Of a DNA stretch of 64,000 nt, positions 17,671-24,866 are shown in pieces. The first letter of the stretch is position 1. Each line of letters begins with the position of its first letter. The notes under the pieces were generated by a model that worked only from the letters and a program-made list of their open reading frames with translations, was not told the origin of the DNA and searched no databases. Source of the DNA: Microbulbifer sp. HZ11 (lineage in GTDB: Bacteria; Pseudomonadota; Gammaproteobacteria; Pseudomonadales; Cellvibrionaceae); NCBI RefSeq assembly GCF_000708675.1, contig NZ_JELR01000001.1, forward strand, positions 868,001 to 932,000, given 5' to 3'. The position numbers and the translations under genes were made by a program.

Positions 17671-18449
17671 GCGGGCTGTGGGATCTGGCCAGATGCCTCG
17701 AAAAGATCTCGAGAAAAATTGCGGGACTGAACCCCGCTGCCGGTCTTGACCAGGAAGGCGACGCCCTCGCTCGAAGACTCAGCGGTAACTTCCGCCTCCA
17801 TGGTGGGTGGGCGACGCAACAGCGCCTGAGGGTCAAATAACGCTATGTTGACCCCCTCGACGCCAGCGGTCGGCAGCTCCGCAACACCAGCAGAAAGGGC
17901 ACGGGCAGACGGTGCTTCAAAACCCTGAACCCCAACCGCTCTTGCTTGCGTCCCCAGCTGCTGACAGAAACGGTATTCCGCAGCGTGGGTGAGCTGTGGC
18001 CAGTAGGCCTGCCATTCTGTCGATTGCAGGCGAACCCCGGGATCAGCGCAGTATTTGGCAGAAAAAACTTGGTGGAAGCTGGTTACAGGATTCGGCGGGG
18101 GATATGCCATGTCGCTGATAAATAGCAGCCGGTAATAAGCAGTCTCGGCGAGTACCGTGTCGATGGTTTTACTGCCGTAAAAGATACCGCTCTCGGCGAC
18201 GCCACCAAACCTTGATCCCCAGGGAAGCGGCGGGTAGCGAAATGGCGTCGCCAGCAGATAGTGCAAATCTTCGCTCCCCGGGAGTCTGGCAGGCTTGCTT
18301 TGCTCGAGGAGGTTTTCCAGAACCTCCTGCTTTTGCAGGCTGTCGACAAGGCCGCGGGTGGCGACCTCTTCTTGGGACTCAATGATTCGATAAAGACGCC
18401 CGAACAGGCGGATAGCCGACTGGCGGATTTTCTCCCGCAGATCAATCAC
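17667..18449 (-). CDS. RES-domain toxin
   Basis: The 260-residue protein carries a RES domain, the toxin half of type II RES/Xre systems. Known members deplete NAD+ by degradation or phosphorolysis. Expected features are the Arg in GSRFGG, the YGS turn, and the conserved Glu in TVLAETAYYRLLF. The N-terminal 80 residues are helical and precede the RES core, as in the longer members of the family. The gene overlaps the upstream antitoxin gene by 4 nt and the downstream PLP-enzyme gene by 4 nt. No truncation or frameshift is visible. Confidence 0.85.
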   Translation of the reverse strand: MIDLREKIRQSAIRLFGRLYRIIESQEEVATRGLVDSLQKQEVLENLLEQSKPARLPGSEDLHYLLATPFRYPPLPWGSRFGGVAESGIFYGSKTIDTVLAETAYYRLLFISDMAYPPPNPVTSFHQVFSAKYCADPGVRLQSTEWQAYWPQLTHAAEYRFCQQLGTQARAVGVQGFEAPSARALSAGVAELPTAGVEGVNIALFDPQALLRRPPTMEAEVTAESSSEGVAFLVKTGSGVQSRNFSRDLFEASGQIPQPA

Positions 18450-18808
18450 ACCTTGCCCCGCATGGCATCGAGATAGGTAACGATACGCACGAGACCATCA
18501 ATGCGCCGGGCAACCTCTTTGGGAACCCCATTCAGCGCACGATTGGCAGTGGCAAACCAGGTTTTAGCACCCTCCTCTCCACCCATAAGGACGAAGGCTG
18601 ACCGGTAGGCGCGAACCAACAACAGGGCGAGCTGCCCTTCGACACTTTGTGGGGCAAGGCCACTGCGGCGACGCAGAGTGCGATCGTCCAGATGAATGAT
18701 CTCGCTGAGCTCTTTCTTTTTCAGGCCCAGGTGACTGGCAGTATTGAGGGTTGCCTCCAGGAGGACCTGATCTTCGGTGGTTTGCGGGGTATGGGCTGGG
18801 TTGGCCAT
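18446..18808 (-). CDS. Xre/MbcA/ParS-type antitoxin
   Basis: This 120-residue protein is the cognate antitoxin of the RES toxin. Residues about 20-60 look like an Xre-type helix-turn-helix (LGLKKKELSEIIHLDDRTLRRR). The C-terminal half has the MbcA/ParS/Xre (DUF2384) signature: GGEEGAKTWFATANRALNGVPKEVA. Members neutralise the toxin and repress their own promoter. The roughly 40 bp before the start at 18808 contain an A+T-rich stretch with TAAATATATT (18842-18851 region) that could be the promoter. Confidence 0.87.
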   Translation of the reverse strand: MANPAHTPQTTEDQVLLEATLNTASHLGLKKKELSEIIHLDDRTLRRRSGLAPQSVEGQLALLLVRAYRSAFVLMGGEEGAKTWFATANRALNGVPKEVARRIDGLVRIVTYLDAMRGKV

Positions 18809-18921
18809 TTTGCCTCCGGGTTGGGATTAGAGGACATTTGACCTAAATATATTCGACAAATGGACAAATTGCAAAGACGGTGGAACCTAGGAGTACAGTA
18901 GGTGCCACATCGGGACGGGAC

Positions 18922-18983
18922 TGACTCAGGCCTATCGGCCTTCGCCCTGCGGGCGCCTTCGGCGTCCTACATCGCTTTGCGAT
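18922..18983 (-). ncRNA. tRNA-linked mini-hairpin array, copy A
   Basis: A run of short hairpins lies downstream of the tRNA-Asp terminator. They are AGGCC/GGCCT (18928-18932 with 18937-18941), CGCCC/GGGCG (43-47 with 51-55), CGCC-TTC-GGCG (54-57 with 61-64) and ATCGC-TTT-GCGAT (71-75 with 79-83). The second and third overlap by two bases, so they may alternate. Copy B at 19171-19235 has the same order. Stem changes between copies are compensated, which suggests a conserved RNA or DNA structure. No known family was recognised. ncRNA is a tentative type; an extragenic repeat element is equally possible. Confidence 0.4.
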
Positions 18984-19010
18984 TTGGTCGAACGGGGACT
19001 CGAGTCCGAA

Positions 19011-19074
19011 GGTCCGCCATATACGCAAAAGGCCCTGCTCTTTCGAACAGGGCCTTTTGCGTATATGGCGGACC
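19011..19074 (-). terminator. tRNA-Asp terminator inside a 27-bp perfect inverted repeat
   Basis: Arms 19011-19037 and 19048-19074 are perfect reverse complements (27 bp) around a 10-nt loop. The inner part, GGCCCTG/CAGGGCC followed by TTTT on the - strand (19027-19030), is a normal Rho-independent terminator for tRNA-Asp. Unusually the palindrome runs on through CGCAAAA and TATATGG into the last 9 bases of the tRNA-Asp 3' end. The outer end of the far arm therefore carries a duplicated tRNA 3' tag. Confidence 0.75.
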
Positions 19075-19142
19075 GGACGGGACTCGAACCCGCGACCTCC
19101 GGCGTGACAGGCCGGCATTCTAACCAACTGAACTACCGGTCC
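19066..19142 (-). tRNA. tRNA-Asp(GTC)
   Basis: The 77-nt gene reads GGACCGGTAGTTCAG at its 5' end, has anticodon loop CTGTCAC (anticodon GTC), and ends in CCGGTCC-G-CCA. The T-arm (GCGGGTTCGAGTCCCGT) and seven-base-pair acceptor stem are intact, and CCA is encoded. It is transcribed after tRNA-Val on the - strand, about 94 nt downstream. Confidence 0.96.
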
Positions 19143-19170
19143 GCGGTAGTGCTCCCTTTAAAGGAGTGAC

Positions 19171-19235
19171 TCGTGCCATCCTGGCACTCGCCCTGCGGGC
19201 GACTTCGTCGTCTTAATCCGCTCCCGACGGATTAA
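19171..19235 (-). ncRNA. tRNA-linked mini-hairpin array, copy B
   Basis: This spacer between tRNA-Val and tRNA-Asp is made of four successive hairpins. They are GTGCCA/TGGCAC (19173-19178 with 19182-19187), CGCCC/GGGCG (19189-19193 with 19197-19201), CGAC-TTC-GTCG (19200-19210) and TTAATCCG/CGGATTAA (19213-19220 with 19228-19235). The order and the central CGCCCTGCGGGCG are shared with copy A at 18922-18983. It is probably part of the tRNA precursor transcript and may guide processing. The function is unknown. Confidence 0.4.
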
Positions 19236-19311
19236 TGGTGGGTGGTACAGGGGTCGAACCTGTGACCTACGCCTTGTAAGGGCGCCGCTCTACCAACTGA
19301 GCTAACCACCC
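19236..19311 (-). tRNA. tRNA-Val(TAC)
   Basis: The 76-nt gene begins GGGTGGTTAGCTCAG, has anticodon loop CTTACAA (anticodon TAC), T-arm with GGTTCGACC, and ends CCACCC-A-CCA. All stems pair normally. It is upstream of tRNA-Asp in the same leftward unit. Confidence 0.96.
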
Positions 19312-19421
19312 TTTCGGGCAACTGTTTTTCGAGCTTAAAAGCGATCAAGTTTTCCGACTTTTCTCTGGGCTTGTCCCCCGAGAGCGAGGCGCATCTTACC
19401 GGACTGTGAGTTAGTGTCAAC

Positions 19422-19460
19422 AAAAAAGACGCCAAAAGTTTCAAAAACTTTTCAGCGTCT
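19422..19460 (-). terminator. Rho-independent terminator after the DUF6351-like gene
   Basis: On the - strand, AGACGC and GCGTCT (19455-19460 and 19427-19432) enclose an inner AAAAG/CTTTT pairing. They are followed by a run of six T (19422-19427). It lies 32 nt past the stop of the hydrolase gene at 19492. Confidence 0.75.
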
Positions 19461-19471
19461 ATTTAATAACC

Positions 19472-19486
19472 TAAGTCGTTGATTTT
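19472..19486 (-). repeat. Inverted copy of the prophage-end motif AAAATCAACGACTTA
   Basis: The - strand reads AAAATCAACGACTTA, identical to 23107-23121 just inside the left prophage end. It differs by one base from AAAATCAAGGACTTA (59325-59339) just inside the right end. It lies 160 bp from tRNA-Val. It could be a remnant of an older integration event or a common sequence near tRNA genes. Confidence 0.4.
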
Positions 19487-19491
19487 TCGAG

Positions 19492-21891
19492 CTAATCTTC
19501 CGATGGGGGCGCATCTGCGGACACGGGCGTCGGCAGGATTTCCCCTTCCACTTCAGGCTCCCCGGCTATCTGCTCTGGCTGTAAACGATAGTCGGCGTTT
19601 ACCGGCTGACCAGCGATGATAACCGGCCCACCCAGCTGGAAAAGTGGTCCCTTCGGGCGCCCGATATCCGGCTCATTGTAGTTGCAAACCCCGTCCGGAA
19701 AGATCCGCCGCATGTCATCAATACGCGACACGACCGCTCCGGTAGCCGCACCATATGTATCTTTGGCGATCGCACGCTCCAAGGGTTGCAGGGCGCATTT
19801 GAATACATCGCCGGTTATCGGTGCGCCGGCCATTTGCCGGGGTGTACTGTAAATCGGGTAACGTTGCATACAGGCGCCTTCAGGCTTGTGGTTCCAGGCA
19901 CCATCCCAGACCCCGGGGCCGGCCGCCAGCACATTCCCGCTCGCATCGAAACAGCGATCGGTCGCTTCTACAGGTTTATTTCCAGCTACACCCCGCTCAG
20001 GGTTCTCGGCGATTTTCTGGATCCAGTGATCGATGATGTCGAGTGCTTCATCGATCGGGTTGTATTTTTTGTGGCTCATCCAGATCAGCTGATTGTCTGC
20101 ATGCCCACGCGCTCGCCGAATGCGCTCGCGACTGGAAAAGGAGGCGAGGCTGTGGTGCATATCCAGCTCCCCTTCCAGGTAGTGCCGCAAGTCAACGATG
20201 GGAATTTCAACATCACCAAGAAATACGTGGCCGGAGCGGTATATCCCTTCGATGGCTTCGATATCGGCAACACTTCTAGGTGCTGGGTTGTCCAGTCCAC
20301 CCAGATTCATATTGTGCTCACTCCACACCGATAGCTCTACCGGGAATACATCTCCATTCATAAACCAGAGCTTTTCACCGCCCTGCTCTGTGGGCTCTTT
20401 CCAGCCACCAATGGTTGCATTCAAGCGCAGGAACTCATCAATATCGATCTTGCCCTGCTTCAGTGCATTCAGGCCGTACTGAACCCCCTGGTTATCCCAA
20501 GCACTGTTGGCGTAACCGTCCTGCCCCGCGCCATAAAAGTTCCGCAGATCTTCCCAATGCGTCCAATGGGTTTTCTCTGCCACAGGATCCGCATAGCTCG
20601 CACTGAAGTGCACAAAATTAGGGTTGTTCACCAACGGCACAAGACCCCGCCACCCCTGGACACACTCCGAGGCCCCGTTCGCCGTGCCCTTGTATCGGCT
20701 ATCAAAGAGCCCCACGGCTTCTTCCAGGATTTTGAATCGATGATCGAAATCTGTTTTGGTGGCCAGACCAATAATCGCTTCACGCTCGGAGACCTCTTTC
20801 CAACGGTCATTTCCGGCGGCCACTACATCGAAATAATATTCGAGTGGCTCGCAGTCGAATACGTATATGGTCTGGCTCACCATGTCCGGGTATGAATAAA
20901 GCGGTAAAGCTGCATCCAGTACACCTGGAGCATTCTGTGCAATCAGGTATTGCTGGATAGCGCCGCCGGAACCGCCGATGCCAACGGTATACAGAGGTTC
21001 TTCATAAAGTGCGGCAAATTGCTTTTTCAGGCGCCGGGCAGTGTCTTCTGCCAGCCAGATATTGTAGTGATTACTGGTCTGATTCGCGGTGGAGTACACA
21101 ACGGCGTAGCCGCGCGCAAGCTGATCTTCCCGGCGCTCAACGATGTGATTACGACCGATATTTCCCTGACGGCGGCCCACACCGACACCACCGCGGAACT
21201 GGTAAATAAGCCGCTTGTTCCAGTTGCTGGTATTGGGTTTTTCTGCGGTCTCGCCATCACCTTTTAACACCGCGATTGCGTAGAAAAAACGGTTGATAGT
21301 GCCGGTCTCCAGGCGCACCACAAAATCGGTGGTACGGCCGTTGACAGTAACCTGATCGATATCCCCATTCGCGTCTTCCAGCGGATGAAATTGACCATCC
21401 ACCGCGCTTCGGTAGAAATAGGAAACTGACGTAGCGTGAGTGCAATCGCGACTATACCCAATCACTTCATCCGTCTGCCCCCCCTGCTCGTCGAGAGCGA
21501 ACACGGGAATGCCTTCCCCGTTGTGATTATCCACCAGCGGTTGGAGATTGGTGACCTTATTCTCCCCGCACAGAAACGGGTAAGTGGAAGGCCCCGAAAA
21601 CAGGGTTTCGACGGGTCCGCTTTCCCCGATGGCAATCGGGAATGGAAAATATTCGGCTGGGCGGCCACTTTTTCTTGGGTGATCCCCCAGGTAGGCAGCC
21701 TGGGGCGCATGATCCAGTGCTCCCGCAGGAACCCCAACCACCGGCGCTTTCGGCACGCCGGGTAACCGCGGCAGGTTTTCATAGACAAACCAGATGCCCA
21801 ACCCCAGCAGTATAAAAAATGCGGCAACAACACTGGTTACCACTCGCCGGACTCCAAATCGCGCAGTCATATTCCTTGCGCTCCAAGCCAT
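19492..21891 (-). CDS. Membrane-anchored alpha/beta-hydrolase-like protein (DUF6351-like)
   Basis: I place the start at ATG 21891 (799 aa) because GGAGG lies 6 nt upstream; an earlier in-frame ATG at 21969 has no such site. An N-terminal signal-anchor (VVTSVVAAFFILLGLGIWFVYEN) precedes a large extracytoplasmic region. GIGGSGGAIQQYL contains the GxSxG nucleophile elbow of an alpha/beta hydrolase. Blocks such as FRGGVGVGRRQGN, and GYSRDCTHAT resemble proteins annotated DUF6351, which are tannase-like; this is from memory. Its substrate is unknown. The gene stands alone between tRNA-Val and cysC and has its own terminator. Confidence 0.75.
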   Translation of the reverse strand: MAWSARNMTARFGVRRVVTSVVAAFFILLGLGIWFVYENLPRLPGVPKAPVVGVPAGALDHAPQAAYLGDHPRKSGRPAEYFPFPIAIGESGPVETLFSGPSTYPFLCGENKVTNLQPLVDNHNGEGIPVFALDEQGGQTDEVIGYSRDCTHATSVSYFYRSAVDGQFHPLEDANGDIDQVTVNGRTTDFVVRLETGTINRFFYAIAVLKGDGETAEKPNTSNWNKRLIYQFRGGVGVGRRQGNIGRNHIVERREDQLARGYAVVYSTANQTSNHYNIWLAEDTARRLKKQFAALYEEPLYTVGIGGSGGAIQQYLIAQNAPGVLDAALPLYSYPDMVSQTIYVFDCEPLEYYFDVVAAGNDRWKEVSEREAIIGLATKTDFDHRFKILEEAVGLFDSRYKGTANGASECVQGWRGLVPLVNNPNFVHFSASYADPVAEKTHWTHWEDLRNFYGAGQDGYANSAWDNQGVQYGLNALKQGKIDIDEFLRLNATIGGWKEPTEQGGEKLWFMNGDVFPVELSVWSEHNMNLGGLDNPAPRSVADIEAIEGIYRSGHVFLGDVEIPIVDLRHYLEGELDMHHSLASFSSRERIRRARGHADNQLIWMSHKKYNPIDEALDIIDHWIQKIAENPERGVAGNKPVEATDRCFDASGNVLAAGPGVWDGAWNHKPEGACMQRYPIYSTPRQMAGAPITGDVFKCALQPLERAIAKDTYGAATGAVVSRIDDMRRIFPDGVCNYNEPDIGRPKGPLFQLGGPVIIAGQPVNADYRLQPEQIAGEPEVEGEILPTPVSADAPPSED

Positions 21892-22171
21892 ATGCGCCTC
21901 CGTACGCCATGTATTCCTGTGCACCGAATAGACGAAGCCTTTCGTCATCAAAAACTGCGGGCACAGCAACAGTATATGTGGCGCCGGGAAAAGCGTTGGC
22001 CGGTTGGCGGGCGAGTTTACTCGAAGAAAATTCGGCAGGGATTGCCGTTTAAAATTTAGACAGAAAGAATGGAGAAATCAAAGAACGTTGATGTCGAAAG
22101 GCCTATTTGCGGGAGCACTTTTTCCTGAAACAGAACGTGACTGGCTCGCCATGAAAATTTTTCGTGCCACT

Positions 22172-22201
22172 CTGCAGGAGCCTGGTAACAGACTCCTACA
22201 G
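22172..22201. repeat. REP-like hairpin 3' of cysC
   Basis: CTGCAGGAGCCTG (22172-22184) and CAGACTCCTACAG (22189-22201) form a 13-bp stem with two G-T-type mismatches around loop GTAA. It lies 13 nt past the cysC stop. No T-run follows, so it looks more like a REP element than a terminator. It shares the GTAGGAG arm with the repeat at 2454-2473. Confidence 0.45.
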
Positions 22202-22214
22202 CAACCCATCAGGA

Positions 22215-22838
22215 TCAGACAATGATGCCGCGATCCTGCAGGGATTTGATCACCGCCTCAACCTCTTCTTCCAGGGTCATTTTGTCGGTGCGCAGATGCA
22301 GTTCCGGTGATTCTGGCGCTTCGTAGGGGTCGTCGATGCCGGTGAAGCCACGGATCTCGCCGGCGCGGGCTTTCTTGTACAGGCCTTTCGGGTCGCGTTC
22401 TTCAGCGGCTTCCAGGGAGCAGTCGACAAACACCTCCATAAACGGCAGGTCGCCCTCTTCGTGGACCTTGCGCACCATGGCGCGATCATCGGCGTAAGGG
22501 CTGATAAAGCTGCTCAGTACCACAACGCCAGTGTCAGCGAACAGCTTGGAGATCTCACCTACACGGCGGATGTTTTCCTGACGGTCTTCCGCAGAGAAGC
22601 CTAGGTTGGAGTTGATACCGAGGCGGATATTGTCGCCATCGAGACGGTAAGTCAGGACGCCACGGGCTGTCAGCGCTTTCTCTACTGCAACCGCAACGGT
22701 GCTTTTACCGGAGCCGGAAAGGCCGGTGAACCACATGGTCACGCCCTTATGCCCCAGCATTGCAGCACGGTCACCACGGGTAACTTCCCCATCGTGCCAA
22801 TGAACATTGGTTGCCTTACGCTCGACTACTTCCGTCAC
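22215..22838 (-). CDS. cysC: Adenylylsulfate kinase
   Basis: This 207-residue kinase converts adenosine 5'-phosphosulfate (APS) to PAPS with ATP. It has the P-loop GLSGSGKS (39-46), RLDGDNIR for APS binding, [27 protein letters not shown] and the [28 protein letters not shown] block of CysC. Length matches stand-alone CysC. No cysD/cysN (sulfate adenylyltransferase) genes are next to it. PAPS could feed cysteine synthesis or polysaccharide sulfation; the context does not say which. Confidence 0.95.
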   Translation of the reverse strand: MTEVVERKATNVHWHDGEVTRGDRAAMLGHKGVTMWFTGLSGSGKSTVAVAVEKALTARGVLTYRLDGDNIRLGINSNLGFSAEDRQENIRRVGEISKLFADTGVVVLSSFISPYADDRAMVRKVHEEGDLPFMEVFVDCSLEAAEERDPKGLYKKARAGEIRGFTGIDDPYEAPESPELHLRTDKMTLEEEVEAVIKSLQDRGIIV

Positions 22839-22995
22839 GCTCTTCCCCTAAGTACTGTTGAACTTGCGAATAAATAATTGCTCCGACGCCAAGTACTCAA
22901 CAGCATTTGGGACGGAAATCTAAAACTGGCGCGCATTATCCTAGATCGCCCCAGTGCAGGTAAAGGCAACCCATAGAACAATAAAGTGCTAAAAC

Positions 22996-23021
22996 CAAAA
23001 AACCCGGCATAAAGCCGGGTT
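22996..23021 (-). terminator. Original tRNA-His operon terminator, now orphaned
   Basis: AACCCGGC (23001-23008) and GCCGGGTT (23014-23021) form a stem with a 5-nt loop. On the - strand it ends in a run of T. It lies 20 nt past the old tRNA-His 3' end at 23043. Since the prophage split that gene, this terminator probably ended the tRNA cluster before integration. Confidence 0.7.
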
Positions 23022-23040
23022 TGCGGGACCAGAAGGTCAT

Positions 23041-23088
23041 ATATGGGGTGGCCGACGGGGATCGAACCCGCGACCTCAGGAGCCACAA
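23041..23088 (-). other. attL: displaced 3' half of tRNA-His
   Basis: These 48 bp match 59340-59387 with two mismatches (23060-23061). The last 27 bp (23062-23088) are identical in both places. The segment is a tRNA-His 3' half from the anticodon loop to CCA on the - strand, with no 5' half. The left copy is joined to the orphan terminator, so it is the original chromosomal 3' half. Confidence 0.85.
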
Positions 23089-23106
23089 GCAGGCCGACAA
23101 GTATTT

Positions 23107-23121
23107 AAAATCAACGACTTA
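23107..23121 (+). repeat. Prophage-end motif, left copy
   Basis: AAAATCAACGACTTA lies 18 bp inside the left att repeat. The right end has AAAATCAAGGACTTA directly next to the att repeat in the same orientation. This may be an integrase or host-factor contact site. Confidence 0.4.
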
Positions 23122-23251
23122 GCCAATTTAGTGTGGCAATCCGCCCCACTAACAGCGCCCTTTTATCCCGCGTGGCGCCTTGAGGCGGCAAATATTACCA
23201 CACCGCCGAACTGTATAGGCATACACTATTTTCGCGGCATCACGAAAATGG

Positions 23252-23509
23252 TCACCCTACCCCCTCGACACTACCCGAATACAGGCAAAGCAACCGCCAG
23301 GAACTGTAGCTTATCTGACGGTCGCCACTGAGATAACCGCCCAGATCGGGAACGCCAATCAGGGCCGCTGCCGCTCTGGGAGTGAGGTGGGCTTTTTGCA
23401 GCTCCGCGCGGATCTCCACCGGTACCGGCGGGGACCAGCCAGCATCGAAGCGGGCGTAGATTTCCGGGCGCGTAGCGTCCGGGCCGTAGGCCGGAACATC
23501 TTCGCTCAT
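23252..23509 (-). CDS. Small phage protein, possible HTH regulator
   Basis: The product has 85 residues starting MSEDVPAYGPDATRP. The ATG at 23509 is preceded by GGAGG at 8 nt; a GTG 15 nt upstream would overlap that ribosome site. The C-terminal half (LTPRAAAALIGVPDLGGYLSG, then ISYSSWRLLCLYSG) resembles a degenerate Xre-type helix-turn-helix of small prophage regulators. The gene lies closest to attL. Its function is unknown. Confidence 0.6.
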   Translation of the reverse strand: MSEDVPAYGPDATRPEIYARFDAGWSPPVPVEIRAELQKAHLTPRAAAALIGVPDLGGYLSGDRQISYSSWRLLCLYSGSVEGVG

Positions 23510-23535
23510 GATTATCGCCTCCACTGAGGTTGATT

Positions 23536-23663
23536 CGGGCGGGCCGAACGGGGGCGCATAGGCGCGCGTTGAGGAGTCCGCGTAGCGGTCTCCTGCGCGA
23601 CTGCCGCCGTTCGGCCCGCCCGCCAGGGGCCGCGTTTAGCCGCGTAGCGGCTGCGGCCCCTGG
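23536..23663. repeat. Two adjacent strong hairpins near the prophage left end
   Basis: The first stem is a perfect 16-bp pair, CGGGCGGGCCGAACGG (23536-23551) with its complement at 23607-23622. It encloses AGGAG/CTCCT. The second has CCAGGGGCCGC (23623-23633) with GCGGCCCCTGG (23653-23663) and an inner AGCCGC-GTA-GCGGCT. The second overlaps the 3' end of the 83-residue gene. GCGTAGCGG occurs in both loops. They may serve as terminators or transcript stabilisers. Confidence 0.6.
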
Positions 23664-23887
23664 CCAGATGTGCCTTCCGGCTCTGCATGGTTTGCCGCCC
23701 GCATTTTAGCTTCGGCAGCCTGAATTGCGCCGGCGATCACCGCACCGACTTCCTCCCCAACCAGCTCTGTCAGCACCTGCCTGGCATTCTGGTCTGGACA
23801 CATGGCGACCCATTCCAGGCCGACATTGAGATGCTTCACTCGGTATAGCTGCTTAACGTGTGCGGCAAACATCTTATTATTCTCCAT
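23636..23887 (-). CDS. Hypothetical phage protein
   Basis: The 83-residue protein is not recognised. It is mostly helical (NARQVLTELVGEEVGAVIAGAIQAAEAKM) with a Pro/Gly-rich tail. Its ATG follows directly on the stop of the upstream small gene (TGAATG), so the two are probably co-translated. Confidence 0.5.
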   Translation of the reverse strand: MENNKMFAAHVKQLYRVKHLNVGLEWVAMCPDQNARQVLTELVGEEVGAVIAGAIQAAEAKMRAANHAEPEGTSGQGPQPLRG

Positions 23888-24151
23888 TCAGTAGGAATAC
23901 TTAACTGCCTCTAGCGAACGGAGGGGAATCACAGCCCCTGACCACTTCATAGAGATAGCCCCCTCCACGCCCCGCCACATTTGCGAACGCGTCAGTTCAA
24001 ACACGCAAAGGCCACAAACAAGAGCGAAAATATAATTCCACCCACAATGACCGCGACATACCCAAACTGCACCGAATAACGGGCTGCGTAGAACATCGTT
24101 TCGGTAATTTCTGCGAAACAGTTCAAATCTACCGCTTTTAAAGTGATTCAT
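23888..24151 (-). CDS. Hypothetical small protein, possible membrane segment
   Basis: The 87-residue frame has one hydrophobic stretch (WNYIFALVCGLCVFEL) and basic N-terminal residues. It directly precedes the 83-residue gene. No family was recognised and codon use is unremarkable, so it may not be a real gene. The strong dyad at 24180-24208 lies just upstream. Confidence 0.4.
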   Translation of the reverse strand: MNHFKSGRFELFRRNYRNDVLRSPLFGAVWVCRGHCGWNYIFALVCGLCVFELTRSQMWRGVEGAISMKWSGAVIPLRSLEAVKYSY

Positions 24152-24179
24152 TAAGTTCCAATGCTGGAAAGCGCTAAAT

Positions 24180-24211
24180 TAGAAACACTTATCCACCCAG
24201 TGTTTCTATAA
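24180..24211 (+). promoter_or_regulatory. Operator-like dyad overlapping a TATAAT box
   Basis: TAGAAACACT (24180-24189) and AGTGTTTCTA (24199-24208) are perfect 10-bp arms with a 9-nt spacer. TATAAT (24206-24211) overlaps the right arm and points to the Xre gene at 24246. This is the layout of an autoregulated promoter. No clear -35 box is visible. Confidence 0.55.
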
Positions 24212-24245
24212 TCGCGCACATTTCACGGCATTACAGTACGGCGGT

Positions 24246-24602
24246 TTGAGTTCTGTGCCAGGCAAGATCGGTCAGCGGTTGAGAGCGGCAAGGCGGCGGC
24301 AAGGATTATCCGCAACGGAGGCAGGGAAACGCGTAGGCAATTTGTCGCGATCGCAAATTTCGAAAATGGAGAGCGGTGTTCAGCGAATACCGAGCGACCT
24401 CCTGCCTCGCTGGTGCGAGGCGGTCGGTATCTCGCTGGCTGAAGCCTACGGCAAAGAACACGCGCACCACTTCGCCCGTGTCCCCTTCGCGCCCCACATC
24501 GCGAAACTCTACGCGCAGCTCCCCACAGACTGGCAGTTACACGTTCAGCGCTCGATCGAGGGGCTGCACAAGCTGTACGCGAAAACCAAAAACCGTAGTT
24601 AA
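24246..24602 (+). CDS. Xre-family transcriptional regulator
   Basis: The product has 118 residues with an N-terminal Xre helix-turn-helix: IGQRLRAARRRQGLSATEAGKRVGNLSRSQISKMESG. The start is TTG 24246 or GTG 24255; neither has a strong ribosome site. The C-terminal part (ARVPFAPHIAKLYAQLPTDWQ) is not a known ligand domain. It probably binds the dyad at 24180-24208. It lies among left-end genes rather than in the main switch. Confidence 0.75.
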   Translation: MSSVPGKIGQRLRAARRRQGLSATEAGKRVGNLSRSQISKMESGVQRIPSDLLPRWCEAVGISLAEAYGKEHAHHFARVPFAPHIAKLYAQLPTDWQLHVQRSIEGLHKLYAKTKNRS

Positions 24603-24643
24603 ACTACGTGTTGCTTTTCCGCCCCGGGCAATAGCCTCGCGGC

Positions 24644-24865
24644 ATGAAAAGGAACCTAAAACAACAATTCGGCCAGCGACTGACGGTGCTGCGCAAAGCC
24701 CGAGGCATCAGCCAGGAAGATCTGGCGTTCCTTCTGGATGTCAGCGTTGAGACCGTGAGCCACATTGAGCGCGGCATACACGGCCCTCGCTTTGATCTTT
24801 TGGAAGACATCGCCCGCACACTCGGGGTTGAGCCGCGCGAGCTGTTCGACTTCCAGAAAGACTGA
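24644..24865 (+). CDS. Small Xre-family regulator
   Basis: This 73-residue protein is essentially a single Xre helix-turn-helix (FGQRLTVLRKARGISQEDLAFLLDVSVETVSHIERG). The short C-terminal helix PRELFDFQKD is common in such proteins. It lies 41 nt after the larger Xre gene on the same strand and converges with the PagL-like gene, with only one base between stops. The pair may be a small accessory regulatory unit. Confidence 0.75.
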   Translation: MKRNLKQQFGQRLTVLRKARGISQEDLAFLLDVSVETVSHIERGIHGPRFDLLEDIARTLGVEPRELFDFQKD

Positions 24866-24866
24866 G

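Larger units (their letters stand above)
22839..23251. other. Intergenic junction between chromosome and prophage left end
   Basis: No gene is evident in these 413 bp. They contain the cysC upstream region, a - strand terminator (22996-23021), the left attachment repeat (23041-23088), the AAAATCAACGACTTA motif (23107-23121) and about 130 bp of prophage leader. In the leader I see only weak inverted repeats, such as the one around GCGGCATCACGAAAA. Confidence 0.7.

Noticed and set aside
18902..19123. + strand frame ending in DGTRTRDLRRDRPAF
   Set aside because: It is the antisense of tRNA-Asp and its terminator palindrome; frames of this wording are a well-known annotation artefact.
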